Assembly: GCA_964035575.1 (NCBI GenBank)
Contig: OZ037901.1
Location: 62,001-126,000, forward strand
DNA length: 64,000 nucleotides
Origin: Rhynchopus sp. YZ270_cl-10
Taxonomy: Eukaryota; Euglenozoa; Diplonemea; Diplonemida; Diplonemidae
Reading direction: 5' to 3'
Part shown: positions 22,026 to 31,756 of the stretch, piece after piece
Layout: each line of letters begins with the position of its first letter
Position numbering within the stretch: the first letter of the stretch is position 1
Position numbers and translations under genes: made by a program
The notes under the pieces: model-generated
What the model was told of the DNA's origin: nothing
What the model saw: only the letters and a program-made list of their open reading frames with translations
Database searches by the model: none

Positions 22026-22769
22026 TTTGTTTTGTGCAGTGACAAATTGGTACACTGTTGACAAAAGAAGGAAAAAAAAAGGTTGCGATGTGCAAAAACA
22101 TATTACCAGTAGAGTACAGGACGCAGAACAAAAAAAGTACAAAAAAAAAAAAAAAAAAAAAACACACACACACAGGGAGTTGAACGTAATAAACACCTCT
22201 GGGTTCGTTAGACGATCAGAGCAAAAGGGAATATTTATTTAATTTTTTTTTTTTTTTAAATTGAAAAGTGTTGAAAACGGAGGAAATCCATTTATATTCT
22301 TTTTAGTAATCTGTTGGTGTTGACATGGTTGACGATGACGGGCTTCGTCACGGTGCTTCCAAATCCAACGATCACAAACTTTTGCTATATTTTTTTTTGT
22401 TTTGTTTTGGAATTTTTTTTTGTAAATATTTCCATAATTTTTCGCGCGCACACGAACCACAACAAGTAATATAATAACGCTCATGGGTTACAAAAAAAAG
22501 GGGGGGAAGAAGAAGTATGAACCTAAGCCAGGTCCACCTAAAAAAAAGAAAATGGTATTTTGCGTAATCTGCATAATATATAGCTATATATCATGAGGAA
22601 AAGAAAAAAAGAAAAAGAAAAAGAAACAAAGAAAGGAATTGAATAACCGTGCATCAGGTCGACACAGACAACAGGACTCTCTCTCGTTCTCTCTCCACTC
22701 CTTAGACAAAATCTGAGTTGGTGCCTTTTTTTTGTTCGACAATCACCTGCTCAGTGCTAGTGCAGGATC

Positions 22770-22828
22770 TTTTTTCTGATAAAAGTGTTGGAGTATAGTG
22801 TAGTTTCGCCTCAGTTGTGTTGCCATTT
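22770..22828 (-). repeat. SINE-like family A, subfamily 2 copy
   Basis: GATAAAAGTGTTGGAGTATA, GTGTAGTTTCGCCTC and GTTGTGTTGCCA retain the subfamily 2 centre. The CTCCACTGT end is missing. Confidence 0.5.
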
Positions 22829-23059
22829 CTCTCTTACTCAGGCATCAGGGTACGGAGTGCCCGTTGGTGTGTTGTCTAGTAGGTCGGGCATTTTATGGAC
22901 ACCTCTCCCTGGTCATTTTTGGGGTGGTTTTTTAGATAATTATTTTTTTCAAGAACAGTGAATCTTTCGAATATCCTCAATTCAGAAAAAAAAAGAGAGA
23001 GAGAAATAAAATGAGGTCTTTTATCTCAAAAAATGTGGTTATTTCACAACATCCTTTCG

Positions 23060-23091
<32 letters not shown>

Positions 23092-23531
23092 TTTTTTTTT
23101 GTGTGGATTGTTGTTGAAAAAGGTGGGGGGGCGGGGGGTGCTTTGAAGGAGTGTTAGATGGTAGAAATATGGCGAGATATTTAAAAATCATTGGGGAGTG
23201 ATCCCAAGAAAAAGAAAAAAAAAAAGAACGGAAAAATGGTGCTCCGGGAGGGGTCGATATTGACAGGTCACCGACCGGTCGTTGACCGACTTCCGAAAGC
23301 ACCAAAAAAGAGAAAAAAATGGGAAAGAAAAAGAAAAATTGAGTATTTTAATAAATAAGGCTACTCTTTTTCCAGGATGCGGCCTTTGAACAGAGCGGGG
23401 TGGCATATAGTAAGTACCCCCAAAATAGTATTTCAACATAATGCAATCAAATAAATTGATAAGCAATTGGGAGGGGAGTCAATAAGATCGCTCCTCCTAA
23501 GATCAAAATAGGAAAAGATTTATTTTTGGCA

Positions 23532-23572
23532 AAGGTGAAAAAGCCGCTAAAGCGTGCTTTATCGTCACCTTA
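23532..23572 (+). repeat. Family B-type hairpin with changed stem
   Basis: AAGGTGA and TCACCTT pair perfectly, as do TAAAGC and GCTTTA inside. The stem sequence differs from other family B copies while the pairing is preserved. Confidence 0.6.
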
Positions 23573-23870
23573 AAAGTGAGGTAAAAAACAAAAAACAAAA
23601 ATATACTAAAAATTCATTAATCTCTCGGGAAAGCAGGTAAATACAAAATACAAAAAAATAAAACTAAATAGTATTTGTTACAGACACCCGAAGGGGTGTG
23701 CTGCAAATAAACATATGATTTTCCCCTTTATTTATTTTATTTTTTTTAGCGATACAGAGCGGTCTCGCCTGCAACATCTAACACCTCTACTTTCATTTGT
23801 GTACACACACACATTGTCTCTCTGAGTAGGCTGAGTCGCTAACCATTCGAAAAAGAAAAAAAAAAGAGAA

Positions 23871-23920
23871 GTTGGAAAGTGCAGACGCCTCACCCTTCAA
23901 TAGGGGGGACGCAGGCACAT
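23871..23920 (+). repeat. Family C copy
   Basis: GAAAGTGCAGACGCCTCACC is followed by CTTCAATAGG, then GGGACGCAGGCAC. Confidence 0.6.
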
Positions 23921-24049
23921 GAAAAAGAAAAGAAAAAAACCGCCGTTCTTACTCGCCATAATTCCATAGTATTTTTTTTTTTTGTGACAATTGTTGTATC
24001 TGCAATCAACCCAATAGAATAGAAAAAAAAAACAAAGATTTTTTTTTTT

Positions 24050-24083
24050 TGAATGTACCTCTCGCGTGCACATGATTCATCTT
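24050..24083 (+). repeat. Family H hairpin
   Basis: GAATGT and ACATGATTC flank ACCTCTCGCGTGC. The apex again contains CCTCTCG. Related copies are at 46099 and 63569. Confidence 0.5.
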
Positions 24084-24559
24084 CAAAGAAGCGGGTTGTT
24101 GCTTTCAGATGCCGCCCTAAGGGGGGCTGGGATACCAATTTTTATTTTGTGAAAAGCAAAAGGAAACCAAAAAAAAAAAAAAATCCTGATATGGTATCAG
24201 AATCGAATGACAGCTTGAGCTTTTAGGATGAAGGATGATGAGGAGGGAAAAAAAGAGAAGTTGAAAGTGAAAAAAAAAAACAAACAAAAAGTAACCAATA
24301 AAAAAGGAAGTGTTGTTTTGGTAAGCGTACAAAGAAAAAAAAAATGGAAAAAAGATAAACAACAACGCTAGACACTCTCAATTGAGCGTTACTCAACAAA
24401 GTACGGCTGGCAGAAGTACAAAGTATAAAAAAAAGGAACACACCGCAAAAAAAAAAAGAGAGAAAAAAAAAACCGCATCTTGGTTGACAAACAAACCCCC
24501 CCTAGTCAGATGGGAGGGTCTGGAGGAATGGAAAAAGCGAAAAGAGAAAAAAAATTGAC

Positions 24560-24594
24560 TTGAAATACAAAGCCCTCTTGTGACAGTGTACCTT
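24560..24594 (+). repeat. Family D copy
   Basis: GAAATACAAAGCCCTCTTGT then GACAGTGTACCTT. TACA and TGTA can pair at its base. Confidence 0.5.
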
Positions 24595-24691
24595 GAAAAA
24601 AGGGGGGGGAAATAAAGGTTGGATCTTTTTTTGTATGAAAACTATAGTCTCTGTGCGTCAGATCCCTCCATTAGAAGGGGAAAAAAGAAAG

Positions 24692-24738
24692 GCTGAAAGT
24701 GCAAACGCCTCACCGTTCATCGGCGGACGCAGAGCACA
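24692..24738 (+). repeat. Family C copy
   Basis: GCTGAAAGTGCAAACGCCTC, ACCGTTCATCGGCGG, then ACGCAGAGCAC. CACCG and CGGCG arms face each other. Confidence 0.6.
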
Positions 24739-24771
24739 AAAAAAAAGAGAGAGAGAAAAAGAAACGTTTGT

Positions 24772-24811
24772 AAAAAAGATGAATCTTAGCCTCTTCGTGC
24801 TTTACTCACCG
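24772..24811 (+). repeat. Family B hairpin copy
   Basis: AAGATGAATCTTAGCCTCTT then CGTGCTTTACTCACC. It lies 34 bp after a family C copy. Confidence 0.55.
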
Positions 24812-25110
24812 AAAAAAGAAAAAAAAAAAAAAAAAGGATTTCAGTTGCCTGTTTATTTCGCCTGCTCCATCACCCCCTGACCTCACCCTTTTTATTTTTA
24901 TTTTTCTGTTCGTACTCAAAGTTTAAACAGAGATCGAAAAAAGGTATTGGGATGGTGGGTGGGTGGGGCATTCAATATATATTTTGTATTTGGCGAAGAT
25001 TTTTTCTTTATTGTAGGGAGGGAAAAAAAAAAGAAAAGGAGGGTGGATTTAGTCGTCCCACAACAAAAAAAAAACAGTAAACGCTATGACAACAGAGAGA
25101 GATAAGAGAC

Positions 25111-25158
25111 TTTGAAAGTATAAACGCATCACCGTACACCGGCAGACGCAGGTACTCG
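25111..25158 (+). repeat. Family C copy
   Basis: TGAAAGTATAAACGCATCACC, then GTACACCGGCAGACGCAGGTAC. Confidence 0.6.
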
Positions 25159-25184
25159 AAAAAGAAAAGAGAGAAAAAAAAAAA

Positions 25185-25234
25185 GGTTTATAAGATGTCC
25201 CTAAGCCTCTTTTGTGATTAAGTCAACCTTAAAA
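25185..25234 (+). repeat. Family B hairpin copy
   Basis: GTTTATAAGATGTCCCTAAGC, apex CTCTTTTGTG, then ATTAAGTCAACCTTAAAAC. A one-base insertion is present in each 3' arm segment. Confidence 0.55.
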
Positions 25235-25257
25235 CCTTTGAAACAAAGAAACGAGAA

Positions 25258-25298
25258 ATTTATAAGATGATCCTAAGCCTGCTTAGTCACCTTTAAAA
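25258..25298 (+). repeat. Family B hairpin copy, minimal loop
   Basis: TTTATAAGATGATCCTAAGC joins directly to CTGCTTAGTCACCTTTAAA. The stem is complete and the loop shortened, so the stem rather than the loop sequence is conserved here. Confidence 0.65.
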
Positions 25299-25456
25299 AA
25301 GACGAGAAGAAAATGCAAGCAAAATCCCAAAAAGAGATCTGACTACACTATTTTTTTGACCCCCCACCCCCAAGGAGAGAAGGGGAGGACGTGCACAAAA
25401 AAAAAAAAAAGGGAATATAAAAAAAGATGCACGGATTTTATAATTGTAAAGTGAAT

Positions 25457-25489
25457 TGCGTATACTTTCCGAAGAAGAGAAAAGCACAC
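25457..25489 (+). repeat. Family E copy
   Basis: TGCGTATACTTTCC then GAAGAAGAGAAAAGCACAC. Confidence 0.45.
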
Positions 25490-25744
25490 TAAAAAGAAAA
25501 TAGAGAAGAGAAGGCGAACGATGATTTTTTTTTTATTTTATTTTTTGATAAAATCGATCCCCAAAAAGAGAGTGCGAGAGCATAGGGGACGATGGGAGGT
25601 GGTAGGAGGAGGGGTGGGGGAGAATGGGATGAAGGGGGGATATGGTTTGTGTATACGTAAAAGAAAAAAATAAAATTGTTCTAAAGGTGCTTGTAACCGC
25701 TCTCCCCCTTACAAAAAAAAACACCTTTCAAAAAAAATATTGGT

Positions 25745-25782
25745 AAAAAATGATCCTAAGCCTTTCGTGCTTAGTTACATTA
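25745..25782 (+). repeat. Family B hairpin copy
   Basis: AAAATGATCCTAAGCCTTTC then GTGCTTAGTTACATT. Confidence 0.55.
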
Positions 25783-25792
25783 CAAAAAAAAA

Positions 25793-25838
25793 GTTTATAA
25801 GATGACCCTAAGCCTCTCATGCTTAGTCATCTTTAAAG
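25793..25838 (+). repeat. Family B hairpin, best-preserved copy
   Basis: TTTATAAGATGA pairs with TCATCTTTAAA and CTAAGC with GCTTAG. A two-base CC bulge lies on the 5' side and the loop is CTCTCAT. It lies about 10 bp after the copy at 25745. Confidence 0.75.
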
Positions 25839-25875
25839 GGAAGAGGGAGCGATGTGGAAAAAAAAAATAATCAAA

Positions 25876-25914
25876 GTCGATAGTACAAAACGCCTCATGG
25901 ACGCAGAGCACTGA
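25876..25914 (+). repeat. Family C copy with internal deletion
   Basis: AGTACAAAACGCCTCATGGACGCAGAGCAC lacks the central CACCG and CGGCG segment. Confidence 0.5.
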
Positions 25915-26640
25915 CATCTCCGTGAGTTATCGAACCCCCACGAAGTGCTTTTACAACTTTGGAGAAAAAAAAGAGAGAGATTTTTTTTTGTTTTTTTTTT
26001 TTTTTTTTTTGCTCAAATGAAAATATAAGTCTCTAGTACTTAGAGGAGGGGAGAAGGGAGGGGATGGCGTGAAAAATAGTTCTTCTTTTATTTTATTTTT
26101 TTTGCGTTCGGTTTTCTAGCTATATAAAGTGCAATGGGTGTGGGGGAAAAAAAGAAGTGTTGTCGTAAAAGGGGAAAAGATGGGGATATTTGAAAAAAAA
26201 TAATAAACAAAGCCTCAGATCTGCGTTGGGCCGTTAGACTCTCTTTAACTAAGAACAATAATGGGGGAAGGGAAGCAGACAACGAAAAAAAAGGGGATAA
26301 GATTTTATTGTGCGAACATTTCTGGGATTTGTGGGCACTGGTGGTGGGGGAAATTGCACATTGTATTTATGACGGGACGCTGTTAAAAAAATGGGAATGC
26401 GAGCTTCAAAGAGAAAAAAAGGGGGGTTTTTTTTGAAAGAAAAATATAAAAAAAACTCAAGGAAGACTTCGCGCGGGTATTCAAATATATTTTTGTTGGT
26501 GGTTGTTTGTTTGTTTGTTTTTAAATTTCCACTGTAAACCAACAATACAAAAAGTGAATGACTTTGACTGCCAATCATAGACTTTTTTGGCCGGTCGCGT
26601 CAATTGGTTTTTGCTTTTTTTTTTTGTTTTTGTTTTTGTT

Positions 26641-26698
26641 TTTTTTTGAAAGTTTGGTTGTATTAGTGTAGGCACCCAAGGATGCACTCCAGTATACA
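26641..26698 (-). repeat. SINE-like family A copy
   Basis: A T-run, GAAAGTTTGGTTGTATTAG, TGTAGGCACCC and GCACTCCAGTATAC. Confidence 0.6.
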
Positions 26699-27198
26699 TT
26701 TTTTTTTCTGTTTTTTTTTGTTGGTTCACAATTGTATTGACAAATCATCCCACTCAAGGCGAGATCTACTCAAATATCACCCTTTTTGAAAGGCAGTATC
26801 TGTATATAGCGGACAAACCAGATGGTATTTTTTTTTTTTTTTTTGGGGGGGGGATTAATGAAGGTGTGAAGGTGCCTTACAAGACTTTCACAAATGGGGG
26901 ATGTTGTTTTTTTTTTTTTTTTTTTTTTTTTTATCTTTAATTTGGGAACATTCTTCACTAAATTTCCCGCTAGGAGAAAAGAAGACGAAGAGGGAGGGAA
27001 GGAAAGGGAAGAGGATGCAAAAGATACAAAAAAAAAAAAAAAAAAGAATACTCTGAAATAGTGAATAGAGCACTTTTTTTTTTGGCACATATTCTTCAAG
27101 AGGGAAAAGGATAAAAAGCGTAGCGGGCGTAACACAGGCACCGGGTAAAAAAAAAAAGAGGGAAAAAAGAAGAAAAAAAAAAAAGAGAAAATAGTTGG

Positions 27199-27236
27199 TC
27201 AAGATGAGCTAAGCCTCACCATGCATAGCCCACCTA
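27199..27236 (+). repeat. Family B, diverged copy
   Basis: CAAGATGAGCTAAGCCTCACC then ATGCATAGCCCACC. Confidence 0.45.
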
Positions 27237-27428
27237 CAGAAAGAGACGTGTAAAGATTAAAGCGAACATCATTGGAACACAAAAATCTTTTTGAAAAATG
27301 AAAAAAAAAAAAAAGGGACATAAAATGTGGGGGGAATAAGACTTTTTTTGTGAAAGCTATTTAAATCGCAAAATATTTTTTTTTGACTCTCACAATACCA
27401 CCGACGATGTTTGAAGAAAAAAAAATTT

Positions 27429-27472
27429 GGTGAAGATGAATCAAAGCTTTCGTTTTGCTTAGTCAACCTTTT
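27429..27472 (+). repeat. Family B hairpin copy
   Basis: GTGAAGATGAATCAAAGC, loop TTTCGTTT, then TGCTTAGTCAACCTTTT. Confidence 0.55.
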
Positions 27473-28577
27473 TTAGTTTAATTCAAAACACACCTTTCAA
27501 TGCCAAAAGCACTGAAAGCAGTGTAGAGAAAAAAAAAAACTGTTTGGAGCAAGACTGCAGCTATTTTTGCATTTTTTTTGAAGAAAAAAAAAAGGAAAAG
27601 TGAAAAACGAAGTTCTCTCAGGCCTTCACGATAAAAACAAAAAAGACCGATTTGTGTTGTTTTTCCCTCCAAACTTTTTTTGTGTTGGCTTTGAACATAT
27701 TTTCTTTTGGACGGAGTTTTTTTGTTCTTTGATTCTTCGAAAATCACTTACTAATTCGCACGCTACTGCACGGAGATAAATATGTTTGGCTGCACTAATG
27801 TTGAAATCTGCCAAAAATAAAAAAACATTTTTGGGTTTCGAACATTAGCGCAATCAACATATTTATCAGCACACAATTCCATTTTTTTTTTTTGAAAACA
27901 GAATACGTAAAAGGGAGGGTGCACCATGATGATCATGTCCCCCTTTATTTTTTTCCGAATTAGCCTTTTACAAAAAAAAATGTTTCGGTAGCTGCCGGTC
28001 TTTTTTCAAATCCGTGGGGTATAATTATGTTTGGAAAATTGGGGGCGGGAAAGGCAAATTATTACATGGCCAGAGGGAAGAAAGTGGAGGAAAAGAGAAT
28101 GAGAAAAAATTTAACAAGATAACTAGGCCTAAAACGGGATAAAGAGCAATTGTTATCATAAAAAAAGGTCAAATTTCTTTTCTGGAGGAAATTGTGCTCA
28201 AAAAAAAGAGAAAAAAAAATATGAGACTAACCAATTTCTCCTTGTCATCAAAAGAAAAAATAAAAAAAAGTCTCAAGAAACAGTTCGAACATTGTTTTTA
28301 CGTTTTTTTTTTTTTTTCACCCTGCCCCACAACCCCGCCACGCTTTTTTTTTTTTTTTTTTTTGCAAAAAAAACGAAAAAAAACTTATCAAGAGAGATCA
28401 ACGGGACCTTACGACAGGCCCTACCTTATTCTTCATTCATTCGACGCACTTCTACGTCATATGAATCAATGAAGAAAAGGCAAAACAAATGAAAACAGGA
28501 CAACGTGGTCTGACCGTTTTCATGCCAATCTCACAAGACATGATTTTTTTTTTTCCTTATTTTCTTTTTGGCGGTGC

Positions 28578-30280
28578 TCACATCAAAGGGGCGCCAACGA
28601 GCACCCAGGACGGGGCGACGGGGGCGACAGACGTGAGGGACGGGGTGGTGGTCGGGGTGGACCCTGCGGTGGACGGGCATGACGACGACGACGAGTGGGT
28701 CGGGGTGACCTGCTGCTGCATCTGGTTCAGGTACTGCGGCATCACGCAGACACGCTGTGGAGAGTGGGGAGGTTTCACCTGAAGATCTCATTCTTAGATA
28801 AACAATTTGAAACAATTTGAAGAAAAAATCTGAAGATATCCAGAACCACCGTGTTGAGGTAGCATAGGGAAGGAGGGAGGCTGGAAGGGGTTGGTAAAGG
28901 GAAACAAACCTGCTGCTGCTGCTGCTGCATAAGCTGCTGCACCTGCTGCTGCTTCTGTGGCACACCGACGGGCTCCTTCGGGATGACGTCCCCGTGGGTC
29001 ACAGTCCTGATGGGCTCAGTGCTGGTCACCTCTCCGGTCACGATGGTACCCTCTGTTGTGTACAAAAAAGAAAATGAATGAATGAATGAAAACCCGTATA
29101 TGTGGGGAAAACGCTTCTGGGATGAGATAACAGTGACAGGAATGTTCTGATGTGCATTCTGTACATCCTATAAGCCGAATGGATGTCCAAGGAAGAGTGT
29201 TGTGTTGTGTTTGTGAAAACGGTCACACGTGGTCTGCACAGAGCTTTACATACGATAGATCGGGGAGCGTGCCATGGAGCACTGCAGGAAGTTTGCTCCG
29301 AAGGACATGAAGTGCAGCTGCTGGACTGCCTCGAGCGCGTCGTGGCGGTGCTCCATCTCGATGAAGGAGTAGCGTGTGGTGCGGCGCTCGCTCACGTCTC
29401 CGCAGAGGCGGAACATCTTGACAGGGCGGCGGCCGCACTGCGACACAAGCTTGATGAGCGTGTTGAGGGGCTGTGCGGAGTCGATGCCCATCAGGTGGAT
29501 GGTTCTGTCGAGACGGGCCTGGTCGGCGACAGACAGCTCTCCCTTCTTGCCTGCGGCCTGGGGCTGCTGCTGCTGCTGCTGTGGGGGTGCAGATGAGTTG
29601 GACGAGTTGGACGACATCGACATGGCGAGGCTAGCGTTCGACACTGTCTGGGAAGGCTGTGCCTGCTGCTGCTGCTGCTGTTGCTGGAGCAGTGCCTGCA
29701 GCTGCATCTGCTGCACGGCAAGCATCTGGTACGGCGACATGGCCTGCTGCTGCTGCTGCTGCTGCTGCTGGAGCTGCTGCTGGAGCAGGAGGGTCTGCTG
29801 CTGCTGCTGCTGCTGGAACTGGGCGTGCTGGAGCTGTGCCTGCCAGATCTGCTGCTGGTCAACGACCTGCTGGACTGGCACCTGCACGGGCATCTGCGCC
29901 AGCTGCACAGGCACCTGCTGGAACACCTGCTGCTGCACTGGGGCAGCGGGGGCAGGCACAGCGGGGGCTGCGGCCTTGGTGATGGGTGCATCAGTCTGCT
30001 TGAGCGCAAGCAGACTGTTCAGTGCAGCCTGCATGGCGCCCTGGTCGCAGTCCGACTCCGAGCGCAGAAGCATAGGGGGGAGTGCGAACTCCTCCTCCTC
30101 CTCCTCGGAGAAGTCAGACGTCTTCTGTGCACTGCTGCCCTCGTCGTCCTGGACGTCCTGGATGTCCTGTGTGTCCTGGATGCGTGCCAGTGTGGCAGAC
30201 AGCGACTCCGTGGAGAACACATCCTCAACCACCGGGGAGCTCACGAGGGAGGCGAGCATCTGGGCAGTGGAGGCAGTCAT
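28578..30280 (-). CDS. Glutamine-rich single-RRM RNA-binding protein, 3 exons
   Basis: Exons are 30280-29254, 29052-28910 and 28754-28578 (TGA). Introns of 201 and 155 nt start GTATGT and GTTTGT and end ACAACAG and CCACAG, and phases match exactly. The product is about 448 aa. Residues 1-110 are acidic and Ser-rich, 110-265 are dominated by Gln runs, and one RRM follows at about 265-345 with RNP2-like IHLMGI and RNP1-like RYSFIEME. The intron falls just after the RRM, and exon 2 ends in another Gln run. The tail is Thr/Ser/Pro-rich. Such proteins usually bind mRNA and control stability or translation, and polyQ often drives granule assembly. That role is inferred from the family. Start: the first ATG after a pyrimidine tract ending CTCAAG; the upstream frame is low-complexity. 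I do not recognise a specific orthologue. Confidence 0.88.
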
Positions 30281-30319
30281 CTTGAGAAAAGAAAGAAAAG
30301 AGAGAAAAAAGAAAAATAA
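30281..30319 (-). promoter_or_regulatory. Pyrimidine tract ending in AG directly before the RRM gene start
   Basis: On the minus strand almost 40 bases of T and C end in CTCAAG, immediately followed by the ATG. This is what a 3' splice acceptor looks like, either for trans-splicing or for a 5' leader intron. No leader RNA gene is visible to decide between them. Confidence 0.4.
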
Positions 30320-31298
30320 ACTGTGTGGAACGGAAGTACAGAAAAAGAATAAAGGGTGGACCAAAGGCTAAGCAAAAGAGGGAAGAAAAAGAGGGAAAGA
30401 AACTTTTTTTGTTTTCGTGTGGAAAATATAAAAAGTTTGTAGTAGAGGGCGTGTATGTTACCTGTCGGTTTTTTTGTGCAATGTGGTGGATACCTTGTGA
30501 GGGCAATTCTTGGAAAGGAGTCATAAGGGGTGCAACTTTTTTTTTGTTGTATCGACAATCACGGTATACCTACTGGTATAACGATCTGTACTCAATGTCG
30601 GCTTTTTCATTTTTAACCTACTCAAATAGGCACTGCTTCGTTCTCTGGTTTGCGAGAACAAAAGGACATCGGGTGGTGAAGAGGGGAGGGGGATAAACCC
30701 GCAACCCGGTACTTCTGTTCTTTCTCTGCCAAAAAGAAAGAAAAAAGAAGAGTTTTTTTTTTTGTTTGTTTTTTTTGAAAGTGTTTTAGGTTTGATTGTG
30801 TTTGGTATTACATCCCATTTCCTTCGGAGATATGCACTGTGACATCCTACACTCAAGTGAGAGTTTAATTTTTTGTTTTTCTACTCGAGGTTGGGACACA
30901 GCGGGTGGGGTTCAGGTTTATTTTCAACAATCTGCTGCTTTAGTGCATTTGCCATTTATACAGACAACCCTAAAGGAAACATTGATTGTCAAAAAAAACC
31001 CCCCCTTTTTTGGTACCCCAGAAATCCGAAAAAAAAAAGTACGACAACAACTATGCAAAATAGTGGTGAGGAGCGCCACTTTTTGTTTTTCTTTTGTGGT
31101 AAGGATCTGAGGGGGTGGGGCATAATTGGGTCAGCTAAAACATTTCTTTTTTTTACAGTAATTTTGTACAGTTTTTTCTTGTTGAGGGGGGAGCAAAGCG
31201 GCTGAGGATAGGGTATATCCTGAATACTCGAAACCACAAATATGTTCAAAATGCGTTTGTTTATATTTCCTCCTTCATTTGGCTCTCGCGCGCAAAAG
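30320..31298. other. Spacer between RRM gene and rRNA segment
   Basis: No gene seen. It contains A/T runs and a short inverted repeat with GACAA and TTGTC ends at about 30962-30990. Confidence 0.5.
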
Positions 31299-31520
31299 AC
31301 GGTATTGGGGCGAAAGACCCATCGAACCATCTAGTAGCTGGTTCACTCCGAAGTTTCCCTCAGGATAGCTGGAACCAAAAAAAAAAGCGTTACGCCAGGT
31401 AAAGCGAATGATTTGAAGGAATTTGGGGAAAATCGCTTTCCTCAGCCTAGATTCTCAAAACTTTAAATGGACGTGAGCTTTGGGTTTATTTGTACCCTGG
31501 CGTATCGAATGTTCAGACAA
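31299..31520 (+). rRNA. Isolated LSU (28S-type) rRNA segment, probably a pseudogene or dispersed piece
   Basis: Bases 31301-31372 read like the universally conserved eukaryotic LSU segment: GGGGCGAAAGAC, ATCGAACCATCTAGTAGCTG, GTTC.CTCCGAAGTTTCCC and TCAGGATAGCTGG, all in order. After an A-run come the next conserved words in the correct order: GGTAAAGCGAATGATT, TTGGGG, CCTA.ATTCTCAAA.CTTTAAATGG, and a plausible small stem-loop (GGGT...ACCC). This corresponds to part of LSU domain II. The conserved blocks expected before and after (such as the AACTATGCCTGA and GATGCGGGATGAACCG regions) are not found nearby, so this is a fragment. It is the only RNA gene-like feature in the window and lies on the strand opposite all protein genes. 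It could be a retroposed rRNA scrap or one piece of a fragmented rRNA. Confidence 0.75.
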
Positions 31521-31756
31521 AAAAAAAAATTGACACATCTCCACATTTTTTCTGTTTTTTGTTGCCTACTCACACTCCAAAACAGCGGGGAGGAGCGAAC
31601 AAATCGACGAGAAACGCTGCGTTTAAAAAAAAAAAATTGTTTCCCTCAACCTCCCCCCTACCTACCGTTTCTGTGTAACCACACAATACCCCCACTAATA
31701 AACTACGCTACAAGGTTCCCTTGAGTTCCTTCTCATCATTTTTTTTGTTCTTCCGT

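Larger units (their letters stand above)
16566..28577. other. Gene-free repeat-rich spacer
   Basis: No gene can be supported on either strand across 12 kb. The stretch carries G-rich (18030-18056) and A/T homopolymers, a (TG)n tract and clustered family A, B, C and E copies, densest at 17.2-17.75 and 24.5-25.9 kb. Frames that remain open are low-complexity Lys, Phe or Ser peptides. Confidence 0.55.

Noticed and set aside
29376-30371. Cys-, Ala- or Leu-rich frames antisense to the RRM gene
   Set aside because: They are shadows of the CAG/CTG repeats; the minus-strand frame has the RRM and matching exon phases.
31040-31090. Extension of the rRNA match upstream (AACTATGC, GGTGAGGAG words)
   Set aside because: The words are short, and the distance to the conserved block is much longer than in any LSU rRNA I know, so I kept the feature to the convincing part.
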